NCBI RefSeq assembly: GCF_017488845.2
Contig: NZ_CP083374.1
Coordinates: 1 to 64,000, forward strand
Direction of reading: 5' to 3'
Length of the DNA: 64,000 nucleotides
From: Ensifer canadensis
GTDB taxonomy: Bacteria; Pseudomonadota; Alphaproteobacteria; Rhizobiales; Rhizobiaceae
A program made the position numbers and the translations under genes. This document shows, piece after piece, positions 16,769 through 25,014 of this stretch. The notes under the pieces were generated by a model. It searched no databases, had not been told where the DNA came from, and saw nothing but the letters and a program-made list of their open reading frames with translations. The first letter of the stretch is position 1; each line of letters starts with the position of its first letter.

Positions 16769-18145
16769 TCAGCGCCCGAGAACCTGGTCGATTGCCGCCG
16801 TCGCGGCTTTCACGACGATATCGGCTTCATCCCGTGTCAGGCATAGCGGCGGGGCAAAACCGAGGATATCGCCTTGCGGCATGGCGCGGCCGATGACGCC
16901 ACGCTCGGCAAGAGCGGCAGAAACCTGCGGGCCGATCTTCTGGCTCACATCGAAGAACCTACGGTCGTCCTTGTCTTCGACGAACTCGACGGCTGCCATC
17001 AGCCCATCGCCACGAACCTCACCCACATGCCTGTGGCCGCCAACCGCTTCGGCAAGTCTTTCGCGGAAATAGGCGCCGGTCGTACCGGCATTTTCGATGA
17101 GGCCGAGTTCGTCGATCAGCTCGAGATTGGCGACCCCGGCCGCAGCACAGATCGGATGGGAGGAATAGGTCCAGCCATGGCCGATGGCCCCGAGTTCGTC
17201 GGATCCCTGAACCAGAACCTGCCACACCTTGTCGGAGACGATCGTTCCCGAGAGCGGTGCATAGGCGGAGGTCAGCCCCTTGGCGATGGTGATGAGATCC
17301 GGCTTCATGCCGTAGTGATCCGAGCCAAACATCGTGCCGAGACGGCCGAAGCCGGTTACGACCTCATCGGCGATTAGCAGGATGTCGTATTTGGCAAGCA
17401 CCGCCTGGATCTTCTGCCAATAGCCCTTCGGCGGCGGAACGATACCGCCGGTGCCGAGGATCGGTTCACCGATGAAGGCGGCAATGGTGTCCGGGCCTTC
17501 ATTGACGATCATTTCCTCAAGCTTGTCGGCGCAATATTGCGAGAACTGCTCCTCGTCCATCGAACGGTCTGGCCGGCGGAAATAATAGGGTGCCTCCGTG
17601 TGCAGGATCGGTGCGCGTGGGAGGTCGAAGGCGTTGTGAAAGAGCGCAAGACCGGTCAGCGATCCAGTCATCACGCCGGATCCGTGATAGCCACGCCAGC
17701 GTGAAATGATCTTCTTCTTTTCCGGCCGTCCGAGAATGTTGTTGTAGTACCAGATCAGCTTGATGTTGGTCTCGTTGGCGTCCGAACCGGAAAGCCCGAA
17801 ATAGACGCGGGACATGCTCTCCGGTGCCCGGTCGATGATCATCTTGGACAGCGTGATCGAGGCTTCGGTGCCATGCCCGACATAGGCGTGATAGTAGGCC
17901 AGGTTCTTTGCCTGCTCGGCAATCGCGTCAGCGATCTTCTGACGGCCATAGCCGACATTGACGCAGTAGAGCCCGGCAAAGGCATCGAGACTGGTCCGCC
18001 CGTTGACGTCGGTGATGTAGACGCCCTCGCCGCCGGCAATCACCCGGGTCGGGGTCTCGCCGCGCGCATGCATGCCCATGTGGGTCGACGGATGGAAGAA
18101 GTGGTCGCGGTCCCAGGCGGTCAGTTCGTTGTTGCGGTCGAGCAT
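16769..18145 (-). CDS. doeD: Class III aminotransferase DoeD (ectoine catabolism)
   Basis: A 458-residue PLP-dependent class III (omega) aminotransferase. The Schiff-base lysine is Lys289 in [10 protein letters not shown], with Asp260 in [13 protein letters not shown] contacting the PLP ring nitrogen, and the region [11 protein letters not shown] contacts the phosphate. In ectoine degradation DoeD converts L-2,4-diaminobutyrate to aspartate-semialdehyde. Sequence alone would also fit omega-amino acid:pyruvate or putrescine aminotransferases. The assignment rests on position, next to doeC, doeX, enuR and the ehu-eut operon. It begins 49 bp after doeC. Confidence 0.85.
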   Translation of the reverse strand: MLDRNNELTAWDRDHFFHPSTHMGMHARGETPTRVIAGGEGVYITDVNGRTSLDAFAGLYCVNVGYGRQKIADAIAEQAKNLAYYHAYVGHGTEASITLSKMIIDRAPESMSRVYFGLSGSDANETNIKLIWYYNNILGRPEKKKIISRWRGYHGSGVMTGSLTGLALFHNAFDLPRAPILHTEAPYYFRRPDRSMDEEQFSQYCADKLEEMIVNEGPDTIAAFIGEPILGTGGIVPPPKGYWQKIQAVLAKYDILLIADEVVTGFGRLGTMFGSDHYGMKPDLITIAKGLTSAYAPLSGTIVSDKVWQVLVQGSDELGAIGHGWTYSSHPICAAAGVANLELIDELGLIENAGTTGAYFRERLAEAVGGHRHVGEVRGDGLMAAVEFVEDKDDRRFFDVSQKIGPQVSAALAERGVIGRAMPQGDILGFAPPLCLTRDEADIVVKAATAAIDQVLGR

Positions 18146-18194
18146 GGTCTTTTGTCCTTATGCTGTCGGTCTTCGATTGGTTGATGGAGCGACT

Positions 18195-19697
18195 TCAGGC
18201 CGCGGTGTCGATGCAGAGATATTTGAGCTCGGTGAAGGCCTCGAGCCCGTATCTCGATCCTTCGCGGCCGAGACCCGACTGTTTCCAGCCGCCGAAGGGA
18301 ACGGGCCCGCCGGTAATCTTCACCCGGTTGATCGCCACCATGCCGTAGTCGAGTGCCCGGCCGAGCCGCATCTGTCGTGCTCCGTTCTCGGTGACGACAT
18401 AGGCGACCAGGCCATAGTCCGTGTCGTTGGCACGGGCGATCACCTCCGCCTCGCTGTCGAAGGAGGTGACGGCCGCCACAGGGCCAAATGTCTCTTCCCG
18501 CATGATCAGCGCGTCATCGGGAACATCGGTCAGCAGCGTCGGCTCGTAAAATAGCGCGCCCACGTGGTGCCGCCTGCCGCCGGATATAAGGGTCGCTCCG
18601 CGTTTCAGCGCGTCGGCGACCTGTTCCTCGACCTTAGCGACAGCGCGCTCATGCATCAGCGGACCGATGTCGACACCGGCATCCAGACCGCCCCCGACGT
18701 TCAGCTTGGCGATACGTGCCGCAAGCGCGGCATTGAAAGCCCTAAGGATCGGGCGTTCGACGTAGATCCGATTGGCAGCCAGACAGTCCTGGCCGGACGT
18801 CGCGAACTTGGCGTTGATAGCGATGTCGGCCGCTTTTTCGATATCCGCGTCGGCAAAGACGATGAGCGGGGCATGTCCGCCAAGCTCCATGACGAGGCGC
18901 TTCATCGTCGGCGCGCATTGGCCGGCGATCAGTCGGCCGATCTCGGTCGATCCGGTAAAGCTCATGGCGCGCAGGCGTTTGTCCGCGCACATCTGCCCGA
19001 CGATCTCCGCAGCATCGCCGGTGACGACGTTAAAGACGCCTGCTGGAATTCCGGCCCGTTCGGCGAGTTCGGCGAGCGCCAGCGCCGAAAGCGGCGTTTC
19101 GCAGGACGGGTGGGCGACCACCGTGCACCCCGCCGCAAGTGCTGCGGCAGCCTTTCGGGTGACCATGGCGGACGGGAAGTTCCAAGGCGTGACAATACCG
19201 ACGGCGCCGAGCGCCTCCCGACGCACGATCATCTCGGCGCCGGCAAGGTGACTTGTGACGCTTTCGGCATTCAGGCGTTTGCCTTCTTCGCCATACCACT
19301 CAAGGAAGGACGCGGCATAGTCGATCTCTCCGCGTGCTTCGGCAATCGGCTTGCCCTGCTCCAGCGTCATGATTAAAGCGAGATCGTCCTTGGCAGCCAG
19401 CATCAGTTCGCACCATTTGCGCAGTATGCCGGCGCGCTCCTGCGGAAGCATATCCCGCCACCCGGCGAAAGCCCTGTCTGCCGCGTCGATCGCCGCAGTC
19501 GTTTCATCGCCATCGAGCGACGCCACCCAGGCAAGGGTCCCGCCCGTGGCCGGGTCGGTCACCGCAAAGCTCTTGCCCTGGCGAGAAGAGGTCCAGCGAC
19601 CGTTGACATAGGCAAGCTCGCGCAGCAGGTGACGATCTCCCAACTGGTTCAGCGTGTCGTGAAACGGTGTGCGGGCGAAAACGGCGGCCATCGGCAT
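18195..19697 (-). CDS. doeC: Aldehyde dehydrogenase DoeC / succinate-semialdehyde dehydrogenase family
   Basis: A 500-residue NAD(P)-dependent aldehyde dehydrogenase of the GabD type. The catalytic Cys305 is in SGQDCLAAN and the general base Glu271 in MELGGHAPL; VTPWNFP is present near residue 170. The position usually occupied by the conserved Lys of the KPxE/S motif that contacts the adenosine ribose is His196 (VAHPSCETP), which is unusual. In this context it should oxidise aspartate-semialdehyde to aspartate, the last step of ectoine use. Two ATGs lie at 19697 and 19691. Three repeat sites for an AsnC-type regulator lie just upstream. Confidence 0.85.
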   Translation of the reverse strand: MPMAAVFARTPFHDTLNQLGDRHLLRELAYVNGRWTSSRQGKSFAVTDPATGGTLAWVASLDGDETTAAIDAADRAFAGWRDMLPQERAGILRKWCELMLAAKDDLALIMTLEQGKPIAEARGEIDYAASFLEWYGEEGKRLNAESVTSHLAGAEMIVRREALGAVGIVTPWNFPSAMVTRKAAAALAAGCTVVAHPSCETPLSALALAELAERAGIPAGVFNVVTGDAAEIVGQMCADKRLRAMSFTGSTEIGRLIAGQCAPTMKRLVMELGGHAPLIVFADADIEKAADIAINAKFATSGQDCLAANRIYVERPILRAFNAALAARIAKLNVGGGLDAGVDIGPLMHERAVAKVEEQVADALKRGATLISGGRRHHVGALFYEPTLLTDVPDDALIMREETFGPVAAVTSFDSEAEVIARANDTDYGLVAYVVTENGARQMRLGRALDYGMVAINRVKITGGPVPFGGWKQSGLGREGSRYGLEAFTELKYLCIDTAA

Positions 19698-19738
19698 CTC
19701 CTCGGCATGGGCTGAGGAGATAGTGGCAGCGGACGGGC

Positions 19739-19812
19739 GAGAGATTGTCTGTTCAGCGAGCAGCGACGAGAGACTTTGTCTGAAATCGTGCCGGAGGAAA
19801 GAGAGATTGTCT
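19739..19812. promoter_or_regulatory. Three AsnC/Lrp-type operator repeats (candidate DoeX sites)
   Basis: GAGAGATTGTCT occurs exactly at 19739-19750 and 19801-19812, with a variant GAGAGACTTTGTCT at 19768-19781 that contains the perfect inverted repeat AGAC-TTT-GTCT. Starts are 29 and 33 bp apart, about three helical turns, as expected for an octameric Lrp/AsnC regulator wrapping DNA. The sites fill the gap between doeX and doeC and lie 42-115 bp upstream of doeC. Confidence 0.6.
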
Positions 19813-20293
19813 AGGGTGCTGCCGGCATCAATGCGGCCAGAGGGAGAACGGTTTCTTCCTTGACGGTCTTCGTCACGATGTAGGTGAAGTAACGGTCGAT
19901 CCCCAGTTCGCGATCGAGCAGGCTGTCGACCAGCCGCTGGTAGGCGTCGATATCTGCCGCGATGATCTTCAGAATATAATCGACGCCGCCGCCGACCGAC
20001 CAGCAGGCGGTGATCTCGGGTATGGTTGCGACGGCGCGCTCGAAGCGCTCGAAATCAGCCTGCCGGTGATTGCCGAGCGTCACTTCCATCATCACGCTCG
20101 CCACCGGCGCCACGCGGCGCACAGCCACCCGGGCATGGTAGCCGGTGATGATGCCGGCCTTCTCCAGTTTGCGAAGTCGCATCCAGCACGGCGTCGGCGA
20201 CAGCCCGGCCTTTTCGGCGAGCGCCAGCTTGGTAATGCGACCGTCCTCCTGGACAGCCTCAAGAATGCGCAGGTCGATGGCGTCGAGTTTCAT
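19811..20293 (-). CDS. doeX: AsnC/Lrp-family regulator DoeX
   Basis: A 160-residue feast/famine regulator. The N-terminal winged helix-turn-helix is DLRILEAVQEDGRITKLALA, then GLSPTPCWMRLRKLEKAG. The C-terminal RAM ligand-binding domain has the GGGVDYILKII strand and DIDAYQRLVDSLL. An AsnC-type gene called doeX or asnC accompanies ectoine catabolic genes in many bacteria. Its stop codon abuts the third GAGAGATTGTCT repeat. It is divergent from enuR and precedes doeC. L-2,4-diaminobutyrate or N-acetyl-diaminobutyrate is the inferred ligand. Confidence 0.85.
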   Translation of the reverse strand: MKLDAIDLRILEAVQEDGRITKLALAEKAGLSPTPCWMRLRKLEKAGIITGYHARVAVRRVAPVASVMMEVTLGNHRQADFERFERAVATIPEITACWSVGGGVDYILKIIAADIDAYQRLVDSLLDRELGIDRYFTYIVTKTVKEETVLPLAALMPAAP

Positions 20294-20362
20294 TTCATGG
20301 CTTTCGCGCGTGCTGTTTCATGTCAAATCTGGGAAAAGAGATTGGGTGTTGATTTTGCCGTT

Positions 20363-20377
20363 GTCAATTGACCTGAT
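20363..20377. promoter_or_regulatory. Candidate EnuR site in its own promoter
   Basis: AATTGACCTGAT (20366-20377) matches the two repeats before ehuA at 11 of 12 positions (20366 versus 21838). It overlaps the palindrome GTCAATTGAC (20363-20372) and lies 18 bp before the enuR ATG, suggesting autoregulation. Confidence 0.5.
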
Positions 20378-20395
20378 TTTCAGCAGTGTAAAATC

Positions 20396-21781
20396 ATGAC
20401 AACTTGGCGCCCCGACCCTGCCCAACTCCGCCGTCCGGCCTACCTCTCGTTGGCCGAACAGTTCGCGCGCGCGATTCAGGAGGGCAAACTATCCAACGGG
20501 CAGCGCCTTCCGACCCATCGCAACCTTGCCGACGAGCTGTCGTTGTCGGTTCAAACGGTGAGCCGGGCCTATGACGAACTGATCCGCCGAGGGCTTGTGT
20601 CCGGCGAAATCGGGCGCGGCAGCTTCGTGCAGACCCAGGCAAAGGAGCCTGAGCCCCCCTATCTGCCGGAGCGCCTGGGCGAACTGATCGACCTTTCGAT
20701 CCTCAAACCGGTCTGCGAACAGCTCCATCTGCAGAAAATGCGGGGAGCGTTTGCCTGGCTTGCCGAGAACCTGCCCTCGAGTTCGGCGCTCTCCTTCCGC
20801 CCCAACATGGTGTTCCCGCGTCATCGCAACGTGGCGGCAGAATGGCTTGCCCGCTGTGGCCTGGAGATATCGCCGCTCAATGTCAGCCTGACCAACGGCG
20901 CGACATCGGCCATGACGGTGGCGCTGATGAGCGTCGCGCCTCCCGGATCGACAATTGCGACCGAGGCGGTGAGCCATCATACGCTGGTGCCGCTGTCGAC
21001 CTATCTCGGCATCCACCTCGAAGGCCTGCCGATCGACCATGACGGCATGATCCCTGGGGCCCTGGACGAAGCCTGCCGAAAAGGCGTCATCCGGGCGATT
21101 TTCCTGCAGCCGTCGGTCATCAACCCGAAGGCAACGCTGATGAGCGAGGCGCGGCGCGCCGCCCTTGCCGAAGTCGCCCGTCGTCATGACATCGCGATCA
21201 TCGAGAACGACATTCTCGGTCCGCTCGTCGATGCGGGACTAAAGCCGGTCGCGGCCTTTGCGCCGGAGCGGACGCTCTACATCACGAGTTTCACCAAGAT
21301 CACCGTTCCGGGCCTGCGCATCGGCTATCTCGCTGCACCCGATCGCTATGTGGCTGCCGTTGCCAACCGGCATCTCGTCTCGAACTGGATGGCGACACCG
21401 GCAATCGCCGAGATCGCGACGCATTGGGTGAGCGATGGAACGGCAATCGAGCTGGTCGACTGGCAGCGGCGGGCACTGGCTGCCCGCCACGCCATTGCCG
21501 CCGAGGCGCTCGGCAATCTCGACTATCATTCCCATCCGCAGAGCCTGCATATTTGGCTGCCGCTGCCGGAGGGTCATACCGAAGAGGGCTTCGTCTCGCA
21601 GGCGCGCCTGCGTGGCGTGGCGATAGCGCCAGGATCTTCCTTCCGCACCTCGGACCTCGGCTGGCGCCCGGCCGTGCGCATATCGCTGGGCTCCACCACC
21701 GAGCAGGAATTGCGACAGGGCCTCGGCATCGTCGCCTCGCTTGCGATGGGAAATCCCGAAGCGCTTCTGCTTGCGATTTGA
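20396..21781 (+). CDS. enuR: MocR/GntR-type regulator EnuR
   Basis: A 461-residue MocR-family regulator: an N-terminal GntR winged helix (about 15-78; LPTHRNLADELSLSVQTVSRAYDEL) fused to a class I aminotransferase-like domain. The PLP lysine is Lys301 in YITSFTKITVPGLRIGY. EnuR represses ectoine uptake and catabolism genes and is relieved by N-alpha-acetyl-2,4-diaminobutyrate reacting with its PLP (known for Ruegeria pomeroyi EnuR). The position directly upstream of ehuA and divergent from doeX supports the name. There is no ribosome-binding site before the ATG and an AT-rich TAAAAT ends one base before it, so translation may be leaderless or weak. Confidence 0.9.
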   Translation: MTTWRPDPAQLRRPAYLSLAEQFARAIQEGKLSNGQRLPTHRNLADELSLSVQTVSRAYDELIRRGLVSGEIGRGSFVQTQAKEPEPPYLPERLGELIDLSILKPVCEQLHLQKMRGAFAWLAENLPSSSALSFRPNMVFPRHRNVAAEWLARCGLEISPLNVSLTNGATSAMTVALMSVAPPGSTIATEAVSHHTLVPLSTYLGIHLEGLPIDHDGMIPGALDEACRKGVIRAIFLQPSVINPKATLMSEARRAALAEVARRHDIAIIENDILGPLVDAGLKPVAAFAPERTLYITSFTKITVPGLRIGYLAAPDRYVAAVANRHLVSNWMATPAIAEIATHWVSDGTAIELVDWQRRALAARHAIAAEALGNLDYHSHPQSLHIWLPLPEGHTEEGFVSQARLRGVAIAPGSSFRTSDLGWRPAVRISLGSTTEQELRQGLGIVASLAMGNPEALLLAI

Positions 21782-21805
21782 GGCGAAAGCCTATTTTCCG
21801 GGCGG

Positions 21806-21849
21806 AATTGGAATAATTGTCATGATATTATTATTCCAATTGACATGAT
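21806..21849. promoter_or_regulatory. Candidate EnuR operator before ehuA (direct and inverted repeats)
   Basis: AATTGTCATGAT (21815-21826) and AATTGACATGAT (21838-21849) are direct repeats 23 bp apart. They overlap a perfect inverted repeat, AATTGGAATAAT (21806-21817) and ATTATTCCAATT (21830-21841). A TTGACA (21840-21845) within the second copy could be the -35 of the ehuA promoter, so binding would block it. Direct repeats about two turns apart suit dimeric MocR regulators. Confidence 0.65.
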
Positions 21850-21904
21850 TTAGATGGGCGATCATCGTTAAGGCATCACCGGTCCCCACCAGGGAAAGAC
21901 GTGA

Positions 21905-22690
21905 ATGCCCGAACCCATCATCCGCATCGATAACATCATCAAGCGCTACGGTCCGTTGACGGTGCTCGACGGTCTGTCGATGCAGGTCATGCCAGGAGAA
22001 AAGCTTGCGCTCATCGGTCCGTCCGGCTCCGGCAAGACGACGATCCTGCGCATCCTGATGACGTTGGAGACGATCAGCGGCGGCCATATCCATGTCGATG
22101 GTGAGCAGCTCTATCACATGCCCGGGAACGGCGGCCTCGTCGCCGCCGACGAGCGCTACCTTCACCGGATGCGCGAGAAGATCGGCATGGTCTTCCAGCA
22201 CTTCAACCTGTTTCCGCACAAATGCGTTCTCGACAATGTCACGCTGGCGCCGATGCTGACCAAGGGCATGGCAAGGCCGGCCGCGGAAAAGCGGGCAATG
22301 GAGCTTCTCGACATGGTGGGCATGGCCGACAAGGCCAAAAGCATGCCCGCGCAGCTGTCGGGCGGGCAGAAACAGCGGGTGGCGATTGCCCGGGCGCTGG
22401 CGCTGTCGCCGAAGATCATGCTGTTTGACGAAGTCACATCCGCACTCGACCCCGAGCTTGTCGAGGAAGTGTTGAACGTCATGCGCAAACTCGCAGCCGA
22501 GACCGACATGACGATGCTGCTCGTCACCCATGAGATGGGCTTTGCCCACGATTTTGCCGACCGGATCCTTTTCTTCGACCGCGGCAAGATCGTCGAGGAA
22601 GGCAAACCGGACGACATCTTCCGTCATCCGAAGCAAGAGCGCACGCAAGTGTTCCTGCGCAAGATAATCGCGGCAGGGCACCGCGTCTGA
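21905..22690 (+). CDS. ehuA: Ectoine/hydroxyectoine ABC importer, ATPase EhuA
   Basis: A 261-residue polar amino acid-type ABC ATPase with Walker [11 protein letters not shown]-loop FQHFNLF, signature LSGGQKQR, Walker [13 protein letters not shown] and H-loop THEMG. It powers uptake of ectoine and 5-hydroxyectoine through EhuC/EhuD. AGGGAAAG lies before the ATG. It is the first gene of the plus-strand ehuABCD-eutABCDE unit. The gene order through 30018 is exactly that described in Sinorhizobium meliloti, which is the main support for the specific name. Confidence 0.93.
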   Translation: MPEPIIRIDNIIKRYGPLTVLDGLSMQVMPGEKLALIGPSGSGKTTILRILMTLETISGGHIHVDGEQLYHMPGNGGLVAADERYLHRMREKIGMVFQHFNLFPHKCVLDNVTLAPMLTKGMARPAAEKRAMELLDMVGMADKAKSMPAQLSGGQKQRVAIARALALSPKIMLFDEVTSALDPELVEEVLNVMRKLAAETDMTMLLVTHEMGFAHDFADRILFFDRGKIVEEGKPDDIFRHPKQERTQVFLRKIIAAGHRV

Positions 22691-22752
22691 GCGTTCGCGC
22701 CGGGATGTGCCCCAAACAAGAAGATGAAGAACAGCCAGAGGAGCCGATACCG

Positions 22753-23604
22753 ATGAAAATGACGCATTTTATGACAGTGGCCGCAAGCGTTTCGACGCTG
22801 ATTGCATTCGTTGCCACAACCCCGGCCGCTGCTGACGACGACAAGCTGCAGCAGCTCAAGGAGCAGGGCTTTGCCCGCATTGCGATCGCCAACGAGCCGC
22901 CGTTCACCGCAGTCGGCGCCGACGGCAAGGTGTCTGGTGCCGCACCGGACGTTGCCCGCGAAATCTTCAAGCGCCTCGGCGTTGCTGATGTCGCCGCATC
23001 CATCTCCGAATATGGCGCGATGATCCCCGGCCTTCAGGCCGGGCGGCACGATGCGATCACCGCCGGCCTCTTCATGAAGCCCGAGCGCTGTGCAGCGGTT
23101 GCCTATTCGGAACCGGTTCTTTGCGACGCGGAAGCCTTCGCGCTGAAGAAGGGCAATCCCTTGAAGCTGATGAGCTACAAGGACATTGCCGACAATCCCG
23201 ATGTCAAGATCGGCGCGCCGGGCGGCGGCACCGAGGAAAAGCTGGCGCTGGAAGCCGGCGTTCCGCGCGATCGCGTCATTGTCGTGCCTGATGGTCAGAG
23301 CGGGCTGAAGATGCTGCAGGATGGGCGCATCGACGTTTACTCCCTGCCGGTCCTGTCGATCAACGACCTGATGTCGAAAGCCAACGACCCGAACCTCGAG
23401 GTTGTCGCCCCTGTCGAAGGTGCGCCGGTCTACTGCGACGGCGCCGCGTTCAAGAAGGGCGACGAAGCGCTGCGCGACGCCTTCGACGTCGAGCTGGCGA
23501 AGCTGAAGGAATCCGGTGAGTTCGCCAAGATCATCGAACCCTATGGTTTTTCCGCCAAGGCGGCGATGTCGACGACGCGCGAAAAGCTCTGCGCGGCCCA
23601 GTAA
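22753..23604 (+). CDS. ehuB: Ectoine/hydroxyectoine-binding protein EhuB
   Basis: A 283-residue periplasmic solute-binding protein with a 27-residue Sec signal (ends TTPAAA). The ligand-site residues known from the S. meliloti EhuB structure are present at a constant offset of 27: Glu48 and Phe51 (NEPPF), Tyr87 (SEYGAM), Phe107 and Arg112 (LFMKPERC) correspond to mature Glu21, Phe24, Tyr60, Phe80 and Arg85. The aromatic cage is therefore conserved. The start at 22753 is preceded by AGAGGAG; the frame is open 48 bases further upstream but that part is not signal-like. A strong hairpin follows the gene. Confidence 0.95.
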   Translation: MKMTHFMTVAASVSTLIAFVATTPAAADDDKLQQLKEQGFARIAIANEPPFTAVGADGKVSGAAPDVAREIFKRLGVADVAASISEYGAMIPGLQAGRHDAITAGLFMKPERCAAVAYSEPVLCDAEAFALKKGNPLKLMSYKDIADNPDVKIGAPGGGTEEKLALEAGVPRDRVIVVPDGQSGLKMLQDGRIDVYSLPVLSINDLMSKANDPNLEVVAPVEGAPVYCDGAAFKKGDEALRDAFDVELAKLKESGEFAKIIEPYGFSAKAAMSTTREKLCAAQ

Positions 23605-23610
23605 GGTTCT

Positions 23611-23647
23611 CCGGCTCCCTTCTTCGCGCTTGCGACAAGGGAGCCGG
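23611..23647 (+). terminator. Intercistronic hairpin after ehuB
   Basis: CCGGCTCCCTT (23611-23621) and AAGGGAGCCGG (23637-23647) are perfect 11-bp arms with a 15-base loop, 6 bases after the ehuB stop. There is no T-run. Such structures after binding-protein genes protect the upstream mRNA and lower expression of the permease genes, giving excess binding protein. Confidence 0.65.
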
Positions 23648-23687
23648 TCTCGATCGCTCACGACGACGACTGGAAATGTGAACAACG

Positions 23688-24347
23688 ATGATCGACTGGT
23701 CCGGCTACATAGGGCTGATATTGCAGGGCGCGCTGGTGACGCTGCAGCTGACGGTGCTTGGCTCGGCGCTCGCCGTCGTCATGGCCTTCGTGGCAGGGCT
23801 TGCGCGCGTCAGCCGCTTCATGGCGGTGCGGGCGCTGGCGACGACCTACATCGAGTTCTTTCGCGGCACCTCGATTTTCGTGCAGCTGTTCTGGGTCTAT
23901 TTCGTGCTGCCTTTCGCAGGCATCACGCTGACGCCGCTACAGGCGGGCGTCCTGGCGCTCGGCCTGAATGTCGGTGCCTATGGTGCCGAGGTGGTGCGCG
24001 GTGCGGTGAAGGCGATCGGCCGGGAGCAGCGCGAAGCCTGCATCGCGCTCAACCTGACCCGCTCTCAGGCCATGCGCCACATCATCCTGCCCCAGGCCCT
24101 GCCGCTGATGTTGCCGACCTTCTGCAACAACGCCATCGAATTGTTGAAGGGCACGGCCGTCGTTTCGTTGATCTCGCTGACGGACATGACGTTTCAGGCA
24201 CAGGTCGTGCGTGCCCAGACCGGCAATACGCTGATCCCGTTCACGGTGATCCTCGTTCTCTACTTCCTGATGTCCTGGGTCATTTCGCGCAGCATGCGGT
24301 GGCTGGAGCGACGCATGACACGCGGCCTTGATGGCGTGAGGGTTTGA
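23688..24347 (+). CDS. ehuC: Ectoine ABC importer permease EhuC
   Basis: A 219-residue inner-membrane permease of the HisMQ type with about five helices. The EAA loop that contacts the ATPase is near residues 105-130 (IGREQREACIALNLTRSQAM). It pairs with EhuD, the next gene, which starts 5 bases after this stop. It lies after ehuB and the intercistronic hairpin. Confidence 0.92.
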   Translation: MIDWSGYIGLILQGALVTLQLTVLGSALAVVMAFVAGLARVSRFMAVRALATTYIEFFRGTSIFVQLFWVYFVLPFAGITLTPLQAGVLALGLNVGAYGAEVVRGAVKAIGREQREACIALNLTRSQAMRHIILPQALPLMLPTFCNNAIELLKGTAVVSLISLTDMTFQAQVVRAQTGNTLIPFTVILVLYFLMSWVISRSMRWLERRMTRGLDGVRV

Positions 24348-24351
24348 TCCG

Positions 24352-25014
24352 ATGGAATGGGATTGGAATTTCGTCTGGCAGATCATGCCGACCCTGCTCG
24401 AAGGCCTGAAGATCACGATCCTGGCCACGGTTCTGGGGGCAGTGGTCGCCGCCGTCGTCGGCCTCGTCTTTGCGATCCTCAGGCTCTCGGCCCCGAAACC
24501 GATTGCCCGAGTGGTCGGCTTCATCCTCGAGTTCATTCGCGGCACGCCGCTGCTTGTCCAGCTTTACTTCATCTTCTACGTCCTGCCTGACATAGGCATC
24601 AGCCTGCCTGCGCTTGTCGCCGGCGTCATCGGGCTTGGAATCCACTACGGCACCTACACGGCTGAAGTCTATCGCGCCGGCATCGAGAACGTGCCGCGCG
24701 GGCAATGGGAGGCGGCGCGCGCCACCAATCTGACGCTGCGCCAGACCTGGCTGCACGTGATCCTGCCGCAGGCGATACCGCCCATGATCCCGGCGCTGGC
24801 GAACTATCTGATTGCCATGTTCAAGGAGACACCGCTGTTGTCGGCCATCACCGTACTGGAACTGATGAATCAGGCGAAAAGCATCGCCAACAGCAACTAT
24901 CGCTACATCGAACCGATGACGCTTGTCGGCGTCTTCTTCCTGATCATGAGCCTGATCTCTGTCGTCTTCCTCAGGTGGCTGGAAGAACGCTACAGCCGGG
25001 TGGAGGAACGCTGA
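24352..25014 (+). CDS. ehuD: Ectoine ABC importer permease EhuD
   Basis: A 220-residue permease, a paralogue of EhuC. It has five hydrophobic helices, the early motif FIRGTPLLVQLYF and the EAA loop VPRGQWEAARATNLTLRQTW. Its stop overlaps the eutA start by one base (TGATG), so import and catabolic genes are translationally coupled. It completes the EhuABCD importer. Confidence 0.92.
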   Translation: MEWDWNFVWQIMPTLLEGLKITILATVLGAVVAAVVGLVFAILRLSAPKPIARVVGFILEFIRGTPLLVQLYFIFYVLPDIGISLPALVAGVIGLGIHYGTYTAEVYRAGIENVPRGQWEAARATNLTLRQTWLHVILPQAIPPMIPALANYLIAMFKETPLLSAITVLELMNQAKSIANSNYRYIEPMTLVGVFFLIMSLISVVFLRWLEERYSRVEER

